Shown here in pieces: positions 20,911 to 33,609 of a stretch of DNA of 64,000 bases (positions are counted from its first letter, which is position 1; each line of letters begins with the position of its first letter). Source of the DNA: Sisyra terminalis (Eukaryota > Arthropoda > Insecta > Neuroptera > Sisyridae); contig OY292277.1 in the NCBI GenBank assembly GCA_958496175.1, positions 52,401,050 to 52,465,049 of the forward strand, written 5' to 3'. Under the pieces are notes generated by a model. It was not told where the DNA came from and did no database searches. It saw only the letters and a list, made by a program, of their open reading frames with translations. The position numbers were made by a program, and so were the translations under genes.

Positions 20911-23900
20911 CATACAAACTAATCATTATTATCATCAAAATCATCAGCACAACGCTCCTCCGCATTCTTATAACGCAAAGAACATTTTCCTCTCGTTACT
21001 TCTTCTTAATAATATGAAAACTTTCCCGAGCTATAAATTTTCTTGCGTTATTATTACGATTGTGTATTATTTAATGAGTTATTATCGCACGTCACAAATT
21101 CTTGAAAATTTCACATAGTATAAATTATATGAGATAAGAGAAGTAGAGTGTACAGTGAAAGATATATTTAGAAGAGAAAAAAAAAAATTACTTAACTTAC
21201 TAAGGCATATTTAATTGAAACTAATTTTTCGAAAGTAAATCCCAAATAATTGAATTGAAGTGAGTTATCTGGGTTAATTTTATTAGAAATTTAATTCGCG
21301 CATCTCAAATGCGTTATTTAATGCAATTTATTCAGTGTTTCTCGGCAACAAACTGTGCAGTTTACATCGTAAACAAATTCCTAGTTCATTTAACTACGTC
21401 ACAGGTGGTTAATGAGAACTTTTAGTGCACAATTAATCACATTATGCTTGACGAAGGATATTTTAACATCTTGATACATCTTCCCCGGTTTTTTTTTACT
21501 TTCCTTCAAAATTAATATGTAAGAAAATTAATTGTTGCACACTGTCAAAAAGTCGCAATTTTGTTGCTTGTGTTGCACTGGCTTTTCTTTTGTCTCGGTA
21601 TTGAGTGTTTTGATTTGTAATTAAATTTTAATGGAAGTGCTTTGCACACGACAAAATAGTTTGACATGTTGCAAATTCAATCTGACCAGTAATTGCATTC
21701 CGCGTGTCAACAGACAAACTTCTGTATATTAGTTGCATTTGCATAGAGATTTACAAGTTTGAACTTTAATAATGCGAGTGTAAGAATGTTCATTATTTGT
21801 ATCAAAACTGACGAGAGAAATTTAATCGGAAAATGAATGTGAAGTTCATTGAGATTGGTGGAGCGTGAAAGCTGATGAGCTTTCATTCGTGTTATATTAA
21901 CTATTTGATTTCACGAATTTTATCAAGAGTTTTCATATTCAATTTTGAAATGAAAATTTGAATTTAAATAAAAATTGTGAAGTTGAAAACTTTATTTTGA
22001 GGAATATCATTTAAATGATCATCGTAGCTAATTTTACAGACGTCAATCCCATAGTCTCGAAATTAAACATTGCTTTTTGAAATCAATTTTGCCGTTCTAC
22101 TGATATATTGCGTATTAATTTTTGGTGAATTTTTAAAACTATAAACACTTAAAAGTATGATAGTAAAATATTAAAGGAAGTGTATTAAAGATTTTTTTTT
22201 CTTCTGCTTCAAAATTGGATGCCTCAATATTTAAGAGGGTATTTTAGTCTAGAAAATTGACAAAATTAGTTATTTTTTCTTATTTTGCATAGTTGGGATA
22301 TTTATGGATAACTTTTAAAAAGATTTTATTAAAATTCGAAATAGTTTGCAAGTAATATTCATTTTATAGTTGTGGTAGCTCTTTTGACTTTGACGGAACG
22401 ATTCTCGTGTTTTTTTCGGGAAACTACTTTATCAAAACTTTTTTCACCAAATCTTAAGTTCTAATTGATCAATTTTCTTGAAAAATGGCGAGAATTTTAT
22501 TTATATATCCTACTACAGAAACAAACAATAAATTGTAATTTTTTTATATTTACTGTTTCTTAAAGATTTAGAAAAGCTAAGAAATAACTAAAAAAATTTT
22601 TTTTTATTATTAACTCCAATCTCGTAGTATATCTCCAATTAGCTATTGATAAATTTATTTAAATAATAAATACTTTTTTTATTGAGAGATAATAATATTT
22701 TTTTTTTGAAGAAACCACAATTTTGTCAGAAATTTTTATCCTTTTCCTAATCTCTACCATAATGACATTTGAACTGATAAAAAATTTATATTTTTTTTTT
22801 GATTTTCATATAAAAGAACCCATTCTCTTTTCACTCTACTTTACTACCTTGTAAAATAAATTATAATTTGGATTTTTTTGTGGGTTTTTCCAAAAGTAGA
22901 CAAATAAAAAATAGATGATAAAAATAAAGTGTCTTTTCTTCATCGACCATCAAAAAACAACCAAAATTCGGGCTTCTACATTACAATACTCCCATAATAC
23001 GAATACGCAATTCTTGAAATAAATACTTTACCATTTCAACTATTAACTTTAAAAGAATCATCAGAAAAATTGATACTCACTGCTAACTAAAATAAGTTAG
23101 GGACTAAACATTTTACTCTCAAAAAATTTCCTTGAATTTGATGAAAAAACCTTTACTGTATAAGACTCGGAATTATTCTCCGAACAAAGGTGGTAAACAT
23201 TTTTTTGATGAAAGAAATATTTTCTAACTCTCAAAAAATAATAAGTTTTAATTCATTTTAAAACATATATAACCTTTTTATAAATTTAACCAGGGGCTTA
23301 ATTTGTAATGAAGTCCAAATTAAGTACTTATAGGTACACCCGGCTTTTTTCTGTTTACAAGTTCGTCAACCTATTGATAAATAGTCACATTGATCAATGA
23401 TTTTTTTAAAACCAATTTTCCAATATTTTTTTAACTCAGTACTCCTAATTTTGATTATTAAGGTAAATAAACCTTTTTTAAATATCATTTCTGGGAATTT
23501 GTTTACCAATTTGGTGGCTGCGGTACCACTGATTTAATAATATTGATAAAATTTATGTCATTGTTTCTTACAATCAAATAAAAAACTATAACAAAAAGAT
23601 TTTTTTTTGAAACTTAGTAGAAAAGGAAAAAAATACTAATGGAATATTGTAATTTTGAAAATTAGATGTAATAATAAAAGCTTTCAGAAGTTCTATCTCA
23701 AAAACAATACGATATGATATAAGCGACTGACAGACTTCATACATAAAGAGAATATTAAATATTAAGTATCAATAATAAAAACGAACATATTTCCATAAAT
23801 AAGATTACAGAAACGAAACATTTATGCATTAATATAATAACAATAAAAAAAATCAAAGTTTCCACCACATAATGTTTTTAACTAAATTAAATTCATACGG

Positions 23901-24930
23901 GCACAAATACATAGAGAGAGAGAGAGACCTAAAAATGAAATCAATATTGCATGCATTTTATGCAAATACATTTAAACATGGCGTGTGCTTCATACACAAA
24001 ACTATAACTGAAAGTATTCAACAACATGCATAGTTACAGACTAGAAAATGCACTCAACAAAATGATATGACTATTAGTGAACTAAATAGCATATTCGAAA
24101 AAAGCTCGGTAACGAACGCTTTGTGCACGTGGTATAGTATGCATATATGTACAGATAGTAGAAATATGAATACAATATGAAACAAAACCGACACCGAACC
24201 CTTTCGACTTATCGTGGATTTGTGAAACTATCACGAAACATTGTTTTCACACATGTAAATTTTTGGGGTCAGCTGTATGTTTGATTTTATGTCCGTAATA
24301 ATATGGCGTCAATTTTGCGTTAAGTTACGATGTTTGCCTCGATTTTGCTAACCAATCGAAACGAATCGAATTATCTGTGTATGTTTTTCGCTTTAATATT
24401 CCACGTTTACTTTTCTATGCTCGTTAATTTTTGTTCCAATGGCTGTTGGTATTATCGGTTACGAAGTGAGTGTATTGGTTGTTTCTAGTTATGGTTTTCA
24501 GGTATATTATCAAATTGATAACAATTTTTAAGTGGAATTTCATTATATATTCATTTTTGAAGGGTAAATTTTAAAAATACGGTGAATTTAAATCAAAATT
24601 TTTAATTTTTAAAGAATTTTTCGGTATGAAAAAGTTTAAATGTGTAAAGAAGAACTCTTGGAACTTGAATACTGTAACTGATGGAATAAATTTGTAGAAC
24701 ATATCTTAAGAATAAGCTTGTTTTTTTTACCTTCGGTAACTTATTTTCAACTTTTTTCAGAAGTAAACAGAATATTATTTATTAGAATATCTCTTAAAAT
24801 ATTTGTCATGTTTTGAAATTTTGAGTAAGTAATTATTATTTAATTACAAATATTTTATATTGTTTATATTATATTTATATTATCATAGTTTTGAAATTTA
24901 TGTATGATTGACATATTTTGTAATTATTTT
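20090..24930. other. Long AT-rich stretch with no recognised gene
   Basis: No supported coding sequence. It includes a (TA)n microsatellite at about 20874-20907 and a short (GA)n tract near 23913-23926. The open frames at 20712-21118 span that microsatellite and are artefacts. Confidence 0.55.
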
Positions 24931-24939
24931 AATTTTTTA

Positions 24940-25110
24940 AAGAAGCCTGATGAAGTTACGATACGTAACGAAACGTAGCTATTTTTTTTTATTTTCAAAT
25001 AAATTGCACAATCTGCATAGGGTTGCAATAAGTGCATTTAATCCATAGACAATCACATGTAACCACTAGTCCCAGTAGATTCTAATCTACTGGGACTAGT
25101 GCTTACATGT
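24940..25110 (+). repeat. Interspersed repeat B, copy 1, with hammerhead-like motif and terminal hairpin
   Basis: The unit begins with GCCTGATGAAGTTACG, ATA, CGTAACGAAACGTAGC, i.e. a CUGAUGA box, a six-base-pair hairpin and GAAA. It continues through a T-run and CAAATAAATTGCACAATCTG to TCCATAGACAATCACATGTA. Bases 25055-25110 form an almost perfect hairpin (ACTAGTCCCAGTAGATT paired with its complement). The middle portion recurs inverted at 43393-43505. Confidence 0.75.
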
Positions 25111-25273
25111 AGCTAATTTGAATATTAAAAAATATTAATTAAAGAAAAACGATCCTAAACAATCGGAATTTTCTTCTTATTTAATAAAAGCTGAGATCTG
25201 AATTTTATCATCTAAGAAGTAATAATTTCAATTCAAGATCCAAAAATATCATTTTAATTTTTGAAGATATTAA

Positions 25274-25640
25274 AAAAACGTTTCTATTCGCTATTCAAAG
25301 AAAAACTGAATAAATTTTATGAGCTTTAATGTGTAATTATAACCGATGTTTTCCCCCATTATATTTCAAATGTATATATTGACATACTGTTTATTTTTAG
25401 ATGCTTCCTCATTTTGCTGTAGGAAAGTGTTTTTATAATGTAAAGTTAATAAATACAAAAGGAACGATTCATAAATGGCAACCAAATATTTTCAATAAGT
25501 TGTAATCTTTCAAAGTTTCTGTGGTTTTTCCCTTGGGCTTTTCAAGGTTAATATCTGTATAATATAATTTTTTGCATAAATTATTTTATAAATACAAATC
25601 AAAATAACATTTTCACATAAAGCAATATGAGTTTTTTTTA
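25274..25640 (+). repeat. Direct duplication D, copy 1
   Basis: Nearly the same sequence recurs at 27466-27822. Shared blocks include TTTTAGATGCTTCCTCAT, AACGATTCATAAATGGCAAC and CAAATATTTTCAATAAGTTG. Upstream similarity continues to about 25235, where copy 2 carries an extra ~155-bp insert. No coding potential. Confidence 0.85.
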
Positions 25641-27250
25641 AATAGAATATACCGTAGCCTTGTCAATTTCGCACTATTTCTTTAAATCAATGAATGATTT
25701 AAAGATCAATTTATAAGTTCTCTTCAAATTTCGATGAGATGATAAGGACAATTGTTGAGCCCAAAATTCTATACTTTGGCAACGTATTTTTAAATTTTCC
25801 GCTTTCCTAATTGTTGCTTCTCAACAATAATGAAAGCATTTGATCTCATTGTTCTATGGGCTAGAATTTTTAACTATTCTTTTGGATATTTGTTCCCCAA
25901 AAGTAGTAAACAGTAAAAAGTAATTTGCTTTGGCCTAAGCTCAATAAAGCGAATACCCTTAGTCTGTACCTCGTGGTACTAGTTGGGGGCGGGAATGCTT
26001 AATGCCGGCTAAACAAATGAGGAATCAACAGTGTGATAAGTCGGGATAAGCCAAAACTACAAGGACCAATGTTCTGTATAGGAAATTTTTTATTCAAAGA
26101 CTAAGAAAATTGAGCAAAATGTGAGAAATTCATATTTAAAGCTTTTTGGAGCTTCTTTTTATGATATGACGATCGCCAATCTTCAGCATTGAACAGGTAC
26201 GAAAAGTAAAAGAATATGGGCATTAATTAGTAACTATTTGATCAAATTGATCTTATTAATCCTTATTTTTAACAGGTATAAAGTTAAATAACTTATCCAA
26301 ATCAAAGAAATAAGTCAACTGTTGTTACCTAATAATTTTTTTCGTCCGAACTTGAGGAATTAAATTACTATTGTTTAATAGTTTTTCCAACATTGCTTTA
26401 TAACAGCTAAGGTCCTTAGAGACTTTAGGAGTAATAAAAATCTGTACTTGAGAAATACTAAAAACTAACGCTACGCAGGAAAGAAAAATTTAAGTCCAGA
26501 AAAATAAAATCTATTTTTTACTTATTTCAACATACTAGATGTAAATGTGTTCCAAAATACAAGTCACAAGAAAATTGATTTCTTGGGGCATTATTATTGC
26601 ACTAGTTTATTTTTGGTCACTAAAATAATAAATTACTAAAGAAAAATTAAGATTATTAACGAATTTTTGCGGCACTAATTACATTTAAGTAATAGATCTA
26701 TGGATTTGAAGTTGACTTTTTATGGTTTGTTGATTGGATAAATGAAATAACAAAATCGAAGAAATAAGTCAACTGATGTTACATAATACTTCTTTTCGTC
26801 CGTACTTGAGGAGTTAAATTAATTTAAATTATTTACAACACGTCTTCTTTAAAAAGTTTTTTTATCATTGTTTTATAACTATTTAGGTCTTTAGAGACTC
26901 TAGTAGTAATAACAATCTGTACTTGAGAAATATTAAAAACCATTTTGACCACTCAGCCACTAGAAGGCTACAACTTGTCTTGGATCATAAAAAAGATCTG
27001 CAAGTTCAAAAGGTCAAAAAAATATATTTTTTTTCGGAAAAAATATTTTGACAAATCGTAGAAAGGCTAGAAGACGCGTAATATTTACCAAAAAGAAGTA
27101 AGAGAACAAAGTATTGAGGAAAAATATGCGAAATAAAAAAGAAAATAATGGATACCTTAAATTGGTTAAACAAGGGGATACACAACCCAAAAATTTAATA
27201 ATTTTTTGGAGGAAACGCAACGCAAGAAAGAACAATTCAACTCCATAAAA
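25632..27250 (+). repeat. Non-coding repeat block C, copy 1 (rearranged)
   Basis: This block is homologous to 35905-37280. Landmarks in the same order include ATTGTTGCTTCTCAACAATA, AAAAGTAGTAAACAGTAAAA, GTCGGGATAAGCCAAAACTA and GAAGTAAGAGAACAAAGTAT. A subsegment starting GAAATAAGTCAACTG occurs twice (about 26305 and 26763), so copy 1 has an internal duplication absent from copy 2. The block contains no recognisable protein; the frame at 27014-27235 minus is spurious. Confidence 0.8.
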
Positions 27251-27298
27251 ATAAAACCCATTTTTAATTCCAGATCCTAAAAAAATATTTTAATTTTT

Positions 27299-27452
27299 GG
27301 ACTAACAGGGAAACCAGCACTGGCTGGTTTCTTTCACAAAGGTGCATCGCTTCGTCGACGAGTTTCACTCCGATGGCGAATTTTAATCTATAAAATATAC
27401 TGTAAAGAATTATAAATACAGAAAACAATAAATATTTTTAATAAAAAAAAAA
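27299..27452 (+). mobile_element. ~155-bp insert in one copy of duplication D (SINE-like)
   Basis: The insert is absent from the paralogous site near 25256. It starts GGACTAACAGGGAAACCAGC, is much richer in GC than its surroundings for about 80 bp (TGCATCGCTTCGTCGACGAG), then ends in an AT-rich A-run. A perfect 9-bp stem, GAAACCAGC paired with GCTGGTTTC, sits at 27310-27331. An A-rich tail fits a SINE, but no A or B box was recognised and target duplications are obscured by T/A runs. Confidence 0.5.
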
Positions 27453-27465
27453 TTTGGAGATATTA

Positions 27466-27822
27466 CAAAAACGTTTCTAGTTGCTACTCAAAGAAAAACT
27501 GAAGAAGTTTTATGAACTTTAATGTGTAATTATAACCGAAGTTTTTCCCCATTATATTTCAAATGTATATACTGTATATTTTTAGATGCTTCCTCATATT
27601 GCTGTAGAAAAGTGTTTTTGTATTGTAAAGTTAATGAATACAAAAAGAACGATTCATAAATGGCAACCAAATATTTTCAATAAGTTGTAATCTTTCAAAG
27701 TTTCTGTGGTGTTTCCCTTGAGCTGTTCAAAGTAAATGTCTGTATAATATAATTTTTTTACATAAATTATGTTATAAATGAAATTCAAAATAACATTTTC
27801 ACATAAAGCAATGTGTGTTTTT
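27466..27822 (+). repeat. Direct duplication D, copy 2
   Basis: Homologous to 25274-25640 with scattered substitutions and small indels, about 2.19 kb downstream of it. The two copies flank repeat block C, which suggests that a larger segment was duplicated or that C was inserted between them. Confidence 0.85.
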
Positions 27823-28029
27823 TTTTGCTTTCAAGTTTCAATGTTGATCTTACAAAGTTTGCGTTGTTACTACAAAGTTGCCCGTTTGAAATTATCAATT
27901 TTCCTAAGTTAATAACAATAAAATGAGAAACTTTATAGTTATATGAATTTATGAGGAAGCGTAATAAAAATTTAATTTTCACCTCATAAATCATAGGTGA
28001 ACATTTAGAAATAACTGGAGAGGCATTAA

Positions 28030-29210
28030 ATATAATTTATCAAAGCGATTGATCTCCCCCTTGAAACAATAAACGGCTTTAAAACGACGATAGCCGTGAC
28101 GGAAGGAACTTGACCTATTGCATGCATTATATCCTTCAGGAACTTTAGTTGGAAACAATTGGCATGTAGTGTTTAGTTATCGCTCACATTTTGTGTGCTA
28201 GCGACAAAACTCGTCTGTCGATAAATTGCATTTACGTATGTAAGTATGGTTTGTGTATATATTGCAGGCAATGCATTTGGAGATATGTGCATATGTCGTA
28301 TCTAATCACACCATACACGCACCGAAAAGGAAATCGAATAGTTGTCGACGTCGCCGTTCACCAGCTAGACATTCTGGAGCCGATGTCGACCACAATAAAT
28401 ATAAAATTCTCTACCTCCACCTCTATCCCATATTTTCATTTGTTACACAACGATTTGGTTTCCCTGAATAATGAAATCAATAGGAAAAATCCACTAAAAT
28501 TTCAACCGAAAAAAAAAACCCACATATCCAACAATCACCATACCCAATGAACCGAAAATAAATTCACTCGGCTCTAACTGATTAATAACACAGCACATGG
28601 TGTTGAACATTTTTATGTGATGATACACCGGAAGTGTAAATGCACACTATAAAAATCAATTCTAAGAACTGAAATTTACATAAAATAAATTAAATCTCAA
28701 GCGGGGATTAAAAATACGAATACGTCTTTCAACTTGTCCAATACCTTTTTCACTAAACCAAGGCTGTCAAGAGTTTTAAAAGACTCCATATGTTCCAATT
28801 TTGTAATTTAAATTATCCTCTACTTGTATATACATAGATTCTGCTCGTTTCCATAAGTCGCTCGTTTTAAGTGAACGATAATCTTCAAAGCGAATTCTTG
28901 GAACACCTTTTAATTATTTGTGTGGTCTTTGCTGGTGGGTCATAATGTGTCTAATTGACCGTAAAATATTGGTGAGTTTAATGATATTTTTGTGGCAAAA
29001 AGGCCAATTTGGGTGAAAGATATTTTTGTGTTTTGAGGTGTTGACATGTTCTTTTTTGGAATTCTATGAATGTCCGTTTGGCCAATAGGCAAATATGACA
29101 AACTTGTCGGATTTATGATATTTTGACAGGCTTAATCGCCTGACAATAGCCTTTTGTGGACTGTGCTTTGCAAGTTTTAGGATCATTTCTTATGAACTGA
29201 GGCCTATTTT
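28030..29210. other. Stretch with no recognised gene
   Basis: A GC-richer patch at about 28190-28400 contains two overlapping open frames (28191-28550 and 28253-28471). Neither shows a domain, a plausible start context or a family resemblance. Confidence 0.5.
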
Positions 29211-29219
29211 GGTTGTATT

Positions 29220-31860
29220 CAAAAGTAAATACCATTTTTAAAGATGTGCTTTTGTAACAAATATTGATTTAGTACCATAAAAACACTAATTAAATTGGTT
29301 CTATGTTAAACTAATTCTTCACAAGGTTTCAATATTAGAAACCCATTTTATAAATTTTTCCTTCTTATCAAATAACGACACAATGAATCCTTAATTATTA
29401 ATTCACGCTCCTGATAATTTTTGCAATCATTGCTTAGATAAATATCAAAAAAAAATTTAAATTTCCATTTTGAAAAATAAGTTATTTTTTGAGAAACTCA
29501 ACATGGTTTTACTTATTTCCTTCCCCCTATTAATTTAGGTTTCTCCAAAATGCTCTACTACATGAAAATTTCTGTACTAAGAATCTATTATTGAGTCGAA
29601 GAGTTTGAATATTAGTAATTCATTTTTATAATACTTTCAATCTTATCAAATAACAATACAATAAATCCTTATTTAATAATTCAGACTTGATAATTTCTTA
29701 CAATCACTGCTCAGGTAGATACCAAAAAAAAATCAACTTTTAATTCCCATTTTGAGTAATAAATTATTTTTGGAGAAAATCAACAATATTTTACTCATCT
29801 CTCCTCATTTAGTAAGGAATATCCAGGGTATTGAATTTTTTAAAACTACTGTACTTCAAACCTATTTTTGAGTCGAAAATTCTCTTGTAAAGGTTTCAAA
29901 AACTATTTGCTAATTTTTTCTATTTTAACTAATTGATTTAAATTGGTAACTTTGAAATTTTTGTGATGATTTTAGTAAAAAATTTTCAATTATTTTTTAT
30001 TCTTTATTATCCATAGCCTTTTTAATACTAGACTCTAGTTGATTTTAAAAGATTTTTCAATGAAATTATCCACACGTTAATTTTTTTATTTTCCTCTTAA
30101 ATAACCTATGTTTATGTTTAAGATCTGATTATTAAGTTGCAGAAAGAATTAATTAAGCTTAGAAGTACTAAAGATATGTGTAATTTGAGAACCTTTTTAA
30201 AGAGTTATGTATACCATTTTTAAAAATGTAATTTTGCATCAAATATTGATTTAGTTCCATTAAAACACTAATTAAATAAATTCTATGTTAAATTAGTTCT
30301 TCACAAGCTTTCAATATAAATAATTCCATCATATCAAATAACAAACAATGAAACCTTAATTATTTTTTCTCACTTCTAATAATTTATTGCAGTTACTGCT
30401 AAGACACAGAAAAAAACAACTCTTAATTCCCATTTAGAATAATAAATTATTCATGGAAAAACGTAACAATATTTTATTCGTCCCTTCATTTATTAAGGCC
30501 TATCCAGGGTAGTCTACTATGTGAAAATTGCTGTAAAAAAACTTATTTTTTAGTCGAAGACTTTCTTCTAGACCTATTTGCTTAGTTTTTCAACTTTAAC
30601 AAATTCATTAAAATTGATAACTTTGAAATTTTAGTGAAGATTTTACAAGAGAAGGAGGTAAAAATTATTCGATTATTTTTGATTTTTTAATTCCCTTAAT
30701 TTTCTTATCATTTGACTAAAAAAATTATTTTCGAACCTCAATCTCACTTTAAAAAATGCCTCAAGGAAATTGTCCTGAAGTAATTTTTTATTTTCAACTA
30801 AAATGACTTATGTTTGTATTTAAGTTCTTACTTTTAAGTTGCAGAAAGTAAGTTTAGGAGTACGAGAAATATAATAATTTTAGATGAATGTTGATTATCT
30901 TTTTCAAGAGTAACTAATGAAATTTTTTCCAAAGATATTAAAAATTCAGGGCATTTTTTAATAAAATAAAATACGATTCTAACGATTGAATTCTTACCAA
31001 ATTATTATGGCATATTTTTAAATGCATTGTAGCTAAACTAAATGGACTATAATTAGATTTAATTTTTGAACCAATTGATAAGGCATTACAACCGTAATTA
31101 ATAATTCACACTCTTAATAATTTTTTACAATCACTACTCAGGTAAATAGAAAAAAAAAACTTTTAATTCCCATTTTGAATAGTAAACTATTCTTGAAGAA
31201 ACTCCCATTGTTTTAGTCGTCCCTTCATTTATTTAGGCCTATCCAGGGTACTCCGGTACTCTACTATATGAAAATTGTTGTACTTAAAACCAATTTTTAA
31301 GTCAAAGACTTTCTTCTAGAAGTTTCAAAAGCTATAGGCTTATTTTTTCGACTTTAAAAAATTCATTACAATTGGTAACTTTGAAATTTTCCTGATGATT
31401 TTACTAGAGAAGGAGGTAATAATTTTTCGATTATTTTTGATTCTTTACTACCCATAATTTTCGTATTACTTAACCAAAAAATTGATTTATTTTCGAACCT
31501 CTTTCTCACTTTAAAAGATGCTTCAAGGAAATTGTCCTAAAGCATTTTTTTATTTTCACCTAAAATGACTTATGTTTATGTTTAAGTTCTTATTCTTAAG
31601 TTACAGAAAGTAAGTTTAGGGGTACGAAAGGTAAGCTAACTTTAGATGAATGTTGATTATCTTTTTCAAGATAATGTAAATTTCTTTTCAAAGTTCCTTA
31701 AAAGATATTAAGAATTCAGGGTATTTTTCAAATAAATTAAATGGGGTCTAACGATTGAATTTTAACCAAAATATTATGGCTGATTTTTAAATATATTGAA
31801 GCTAAACTAACTGGACTATAATAAGATTTAATTGTTGAACCAGTTGTAAAGGCATCATAA
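29220..31860 (+). repeat. Four degenerate tandem units of an unnamed repeat
   Basis: An anchor of the form AATTCCCATTTTGA(A/G)TAAT recurs at about 29461, 29742, 30425 and 31165, each time preceded by TTACAATCACTGCT(C)AG-like sequence and followed by CTATCCAGGGTA-like sequence at three of the sites. The longer units (30190-30900 and 30950-31690) also share GAGAAGGAGGTA, TTAAGTTGCAGAAAGTAAG and TAGATGAATGTTGATTATCT. The spacings (roughly 280, 680 and 740) show that the first unit is partial. No coding potential. Confidence 0.75.
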
Positions 31861-32416
31861 ATTTTTGGGGGTTAACTCATATAATTTTGATATAGGGCTA
31901 TGTTTTATATGTAAGAAGAAATAAAGGATTACAAATACCTTGAATAAATTGCTGATTTAAACTCCTGACCACTCAATTAGAGATTGGACGAAGAGATTGA
32001 TAGATTGTTGATGCACTAACCTGGAAATGAAAAAAAAAATTAATTAGATTAACCAAGGATTAGATGAAAATATGAGATTGAAAAAATCATTTAAGAACAC
32101 AAAAAACTTTGAAAATTGGTTAACTATATAATACTTTGCTTTTTGAAAAGTAGTCTTACGATAAATTTAATAAAAGTAATTCAATATTTGGCTACTTAAA
32201 TTAAAGAGAGAAAAAAAAACACATATTCACACCCGATAGAAGTAAAATTTTCAAAAATCTGTTCCTCAAGATTGGACTAATGTAAAATTTCGAGAGTTGG
32301 ATAATTGTAGGGTTTAGTTAGGATAATATTGATTTCAATTTTCTATTATAATAAAGTAATGTTTTAGTAAAGAATTCACCACGATCGTTAAGACGACTAT
32401 TCCCATTACTACCCCC

Positions 32417-32425
32417 ATGCAGCAT
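32417..32425 (+). repeat. Target-site duplication, left copy, of the 32.4-kb palindrome
   Basis: ATGCAGCAT here recurs at 33462-33470, directly outside the other end of the palindromic element. Confidence 0.7.
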
Positions 32426-33461
32426 TAGGGTGTCCGTTATTTCCCAAATTGATATTTTACAGCGATCGCCCCCTGAATTTTTAGTTTAAGATATAAAAAA
32501 AAATTATCCAATACAATTAAGCTCTTAATTTCTTGCTTAAACCGTGCCGGAATCATGTTACTTTTACCTTTTAAATAATATGGGATTATTTGACTTTTTA
32601 CTTTTAATTTTTTTTCTCAGAAATAAATGGATGAAAAGATTTATAGTCAAATTATTCTAACGTAAAATTTAACCCGCTACAAAAAAGGTCTTTAATAAAT
32701 TTTTGATTAAATCACTTCATTAAAAGTTATTCAACATTTCACTAGTGCCTAATATAAATCTTGCAATATTTTCAACTTTTTGCTCATTTTTACTTTTTTT
32801 AACAATAAAATCATTGGAAGAGAAGAAAAAAATTATTATCATTAGAGCGCCAGTAATTATTTGTGTTAATTTTATGGCTTAAACAGAAAATTAAACAAAC
32901 AAAAAATCATTTTTTGACAATTAAAACCGGTGACATAAGATTCGAATTCACTATAGTCGTGAAATTCAATTTATCCAGAATAAATTTCGTAATTTAACCA
33001 ATATTTTGTACCTACGAAGTGAATTTCATACTAATTAATGAGACTATCGACAAAAGTTCAATTCAAATTCGAATTTTCACCATTTCACGTGAAGCCATCT
33101 ATGTGAAATTTCTTAGAACTTGTAGTCATCATCATTTTTATTGGGCCTATAGTCGATAGATTTGACGTTAAAAAGTTAAATGTTGATTAACTTTTAATGG
33201 AGTGATTTATTCGAAAATTCATAAGAGACCTTTTTTGTAGAGCGCTAAATTTTACGTCAGAATAATTTGACTTTAAAGCTTTTCATTTTTTTGTTTCTGA
33301 GAAAAAAAATTAAAAGTAAACAGTTAAATAATCCCATGTTATTTAAATGGTAAAAGTAACATGATTCCGGCACGGTTTAATCAAGAAATTAAGAGCTTGA
33401 TTGTATTGGATAATTTTTTTAATATCTTAAACTAAAAATTCAGGGAGCAGTCGCTGTACAA
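32426..33461. mobile_element. Palindromic element 1 (hAT-like ends), 1,036 bp
   Basis: The left end starts TAGGGTGTCCGTTATTTCCC. From 32458 inward the sequence (TACAGCGATCGCCCCCTGAA, TTTTTAGTTTAAGATAT, then AAGCTCTTAATTTCTTG) is mirrored by 33160-33460. Each arm is about 300 bp around a ~400-nt middle. The right end lacks the terminal ~32 bp seen at the left, although the target repeat still abuts it. Both arms carry the word CTACAAAAAAGGT. No transposase is present, so movement would need one in trans. Confidence 0.8.
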
Positions 33462-33474
33462 ATGCAGCATAATA

Positions 33475-33605
33475 CGCATTCTCTGGTTCATTAAATCTTT
33501 AAGATTTATTTGTTTAACTCTTTTAATTGTTGATTTTTTATTTCATGAAATTACAAGTCACAACGATGCTAAAGAAGTTTTTACTTCAAAAAACAATAAT
33601 CAAGT
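33475..33605 (+). repeat. Dispersed repeat, copy 2
   Basis: Inverted relative to the copy at 18615-18730; shares AAGTCACAACGATGCTAAAG and AGAAGTTTTTACTTC plus flanking blocks. It starts just outside palindromic element 1. Confidence 0.7.
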
Positions 33606-33609
33606 ACTA

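Noticed and set aside
27310..27331. The hairpin GAAACCAGC/GCTGGTTTC as a CRISPR repeat
   Set aside because: It occurs once only, without spacers, in eukaryotic DNA.
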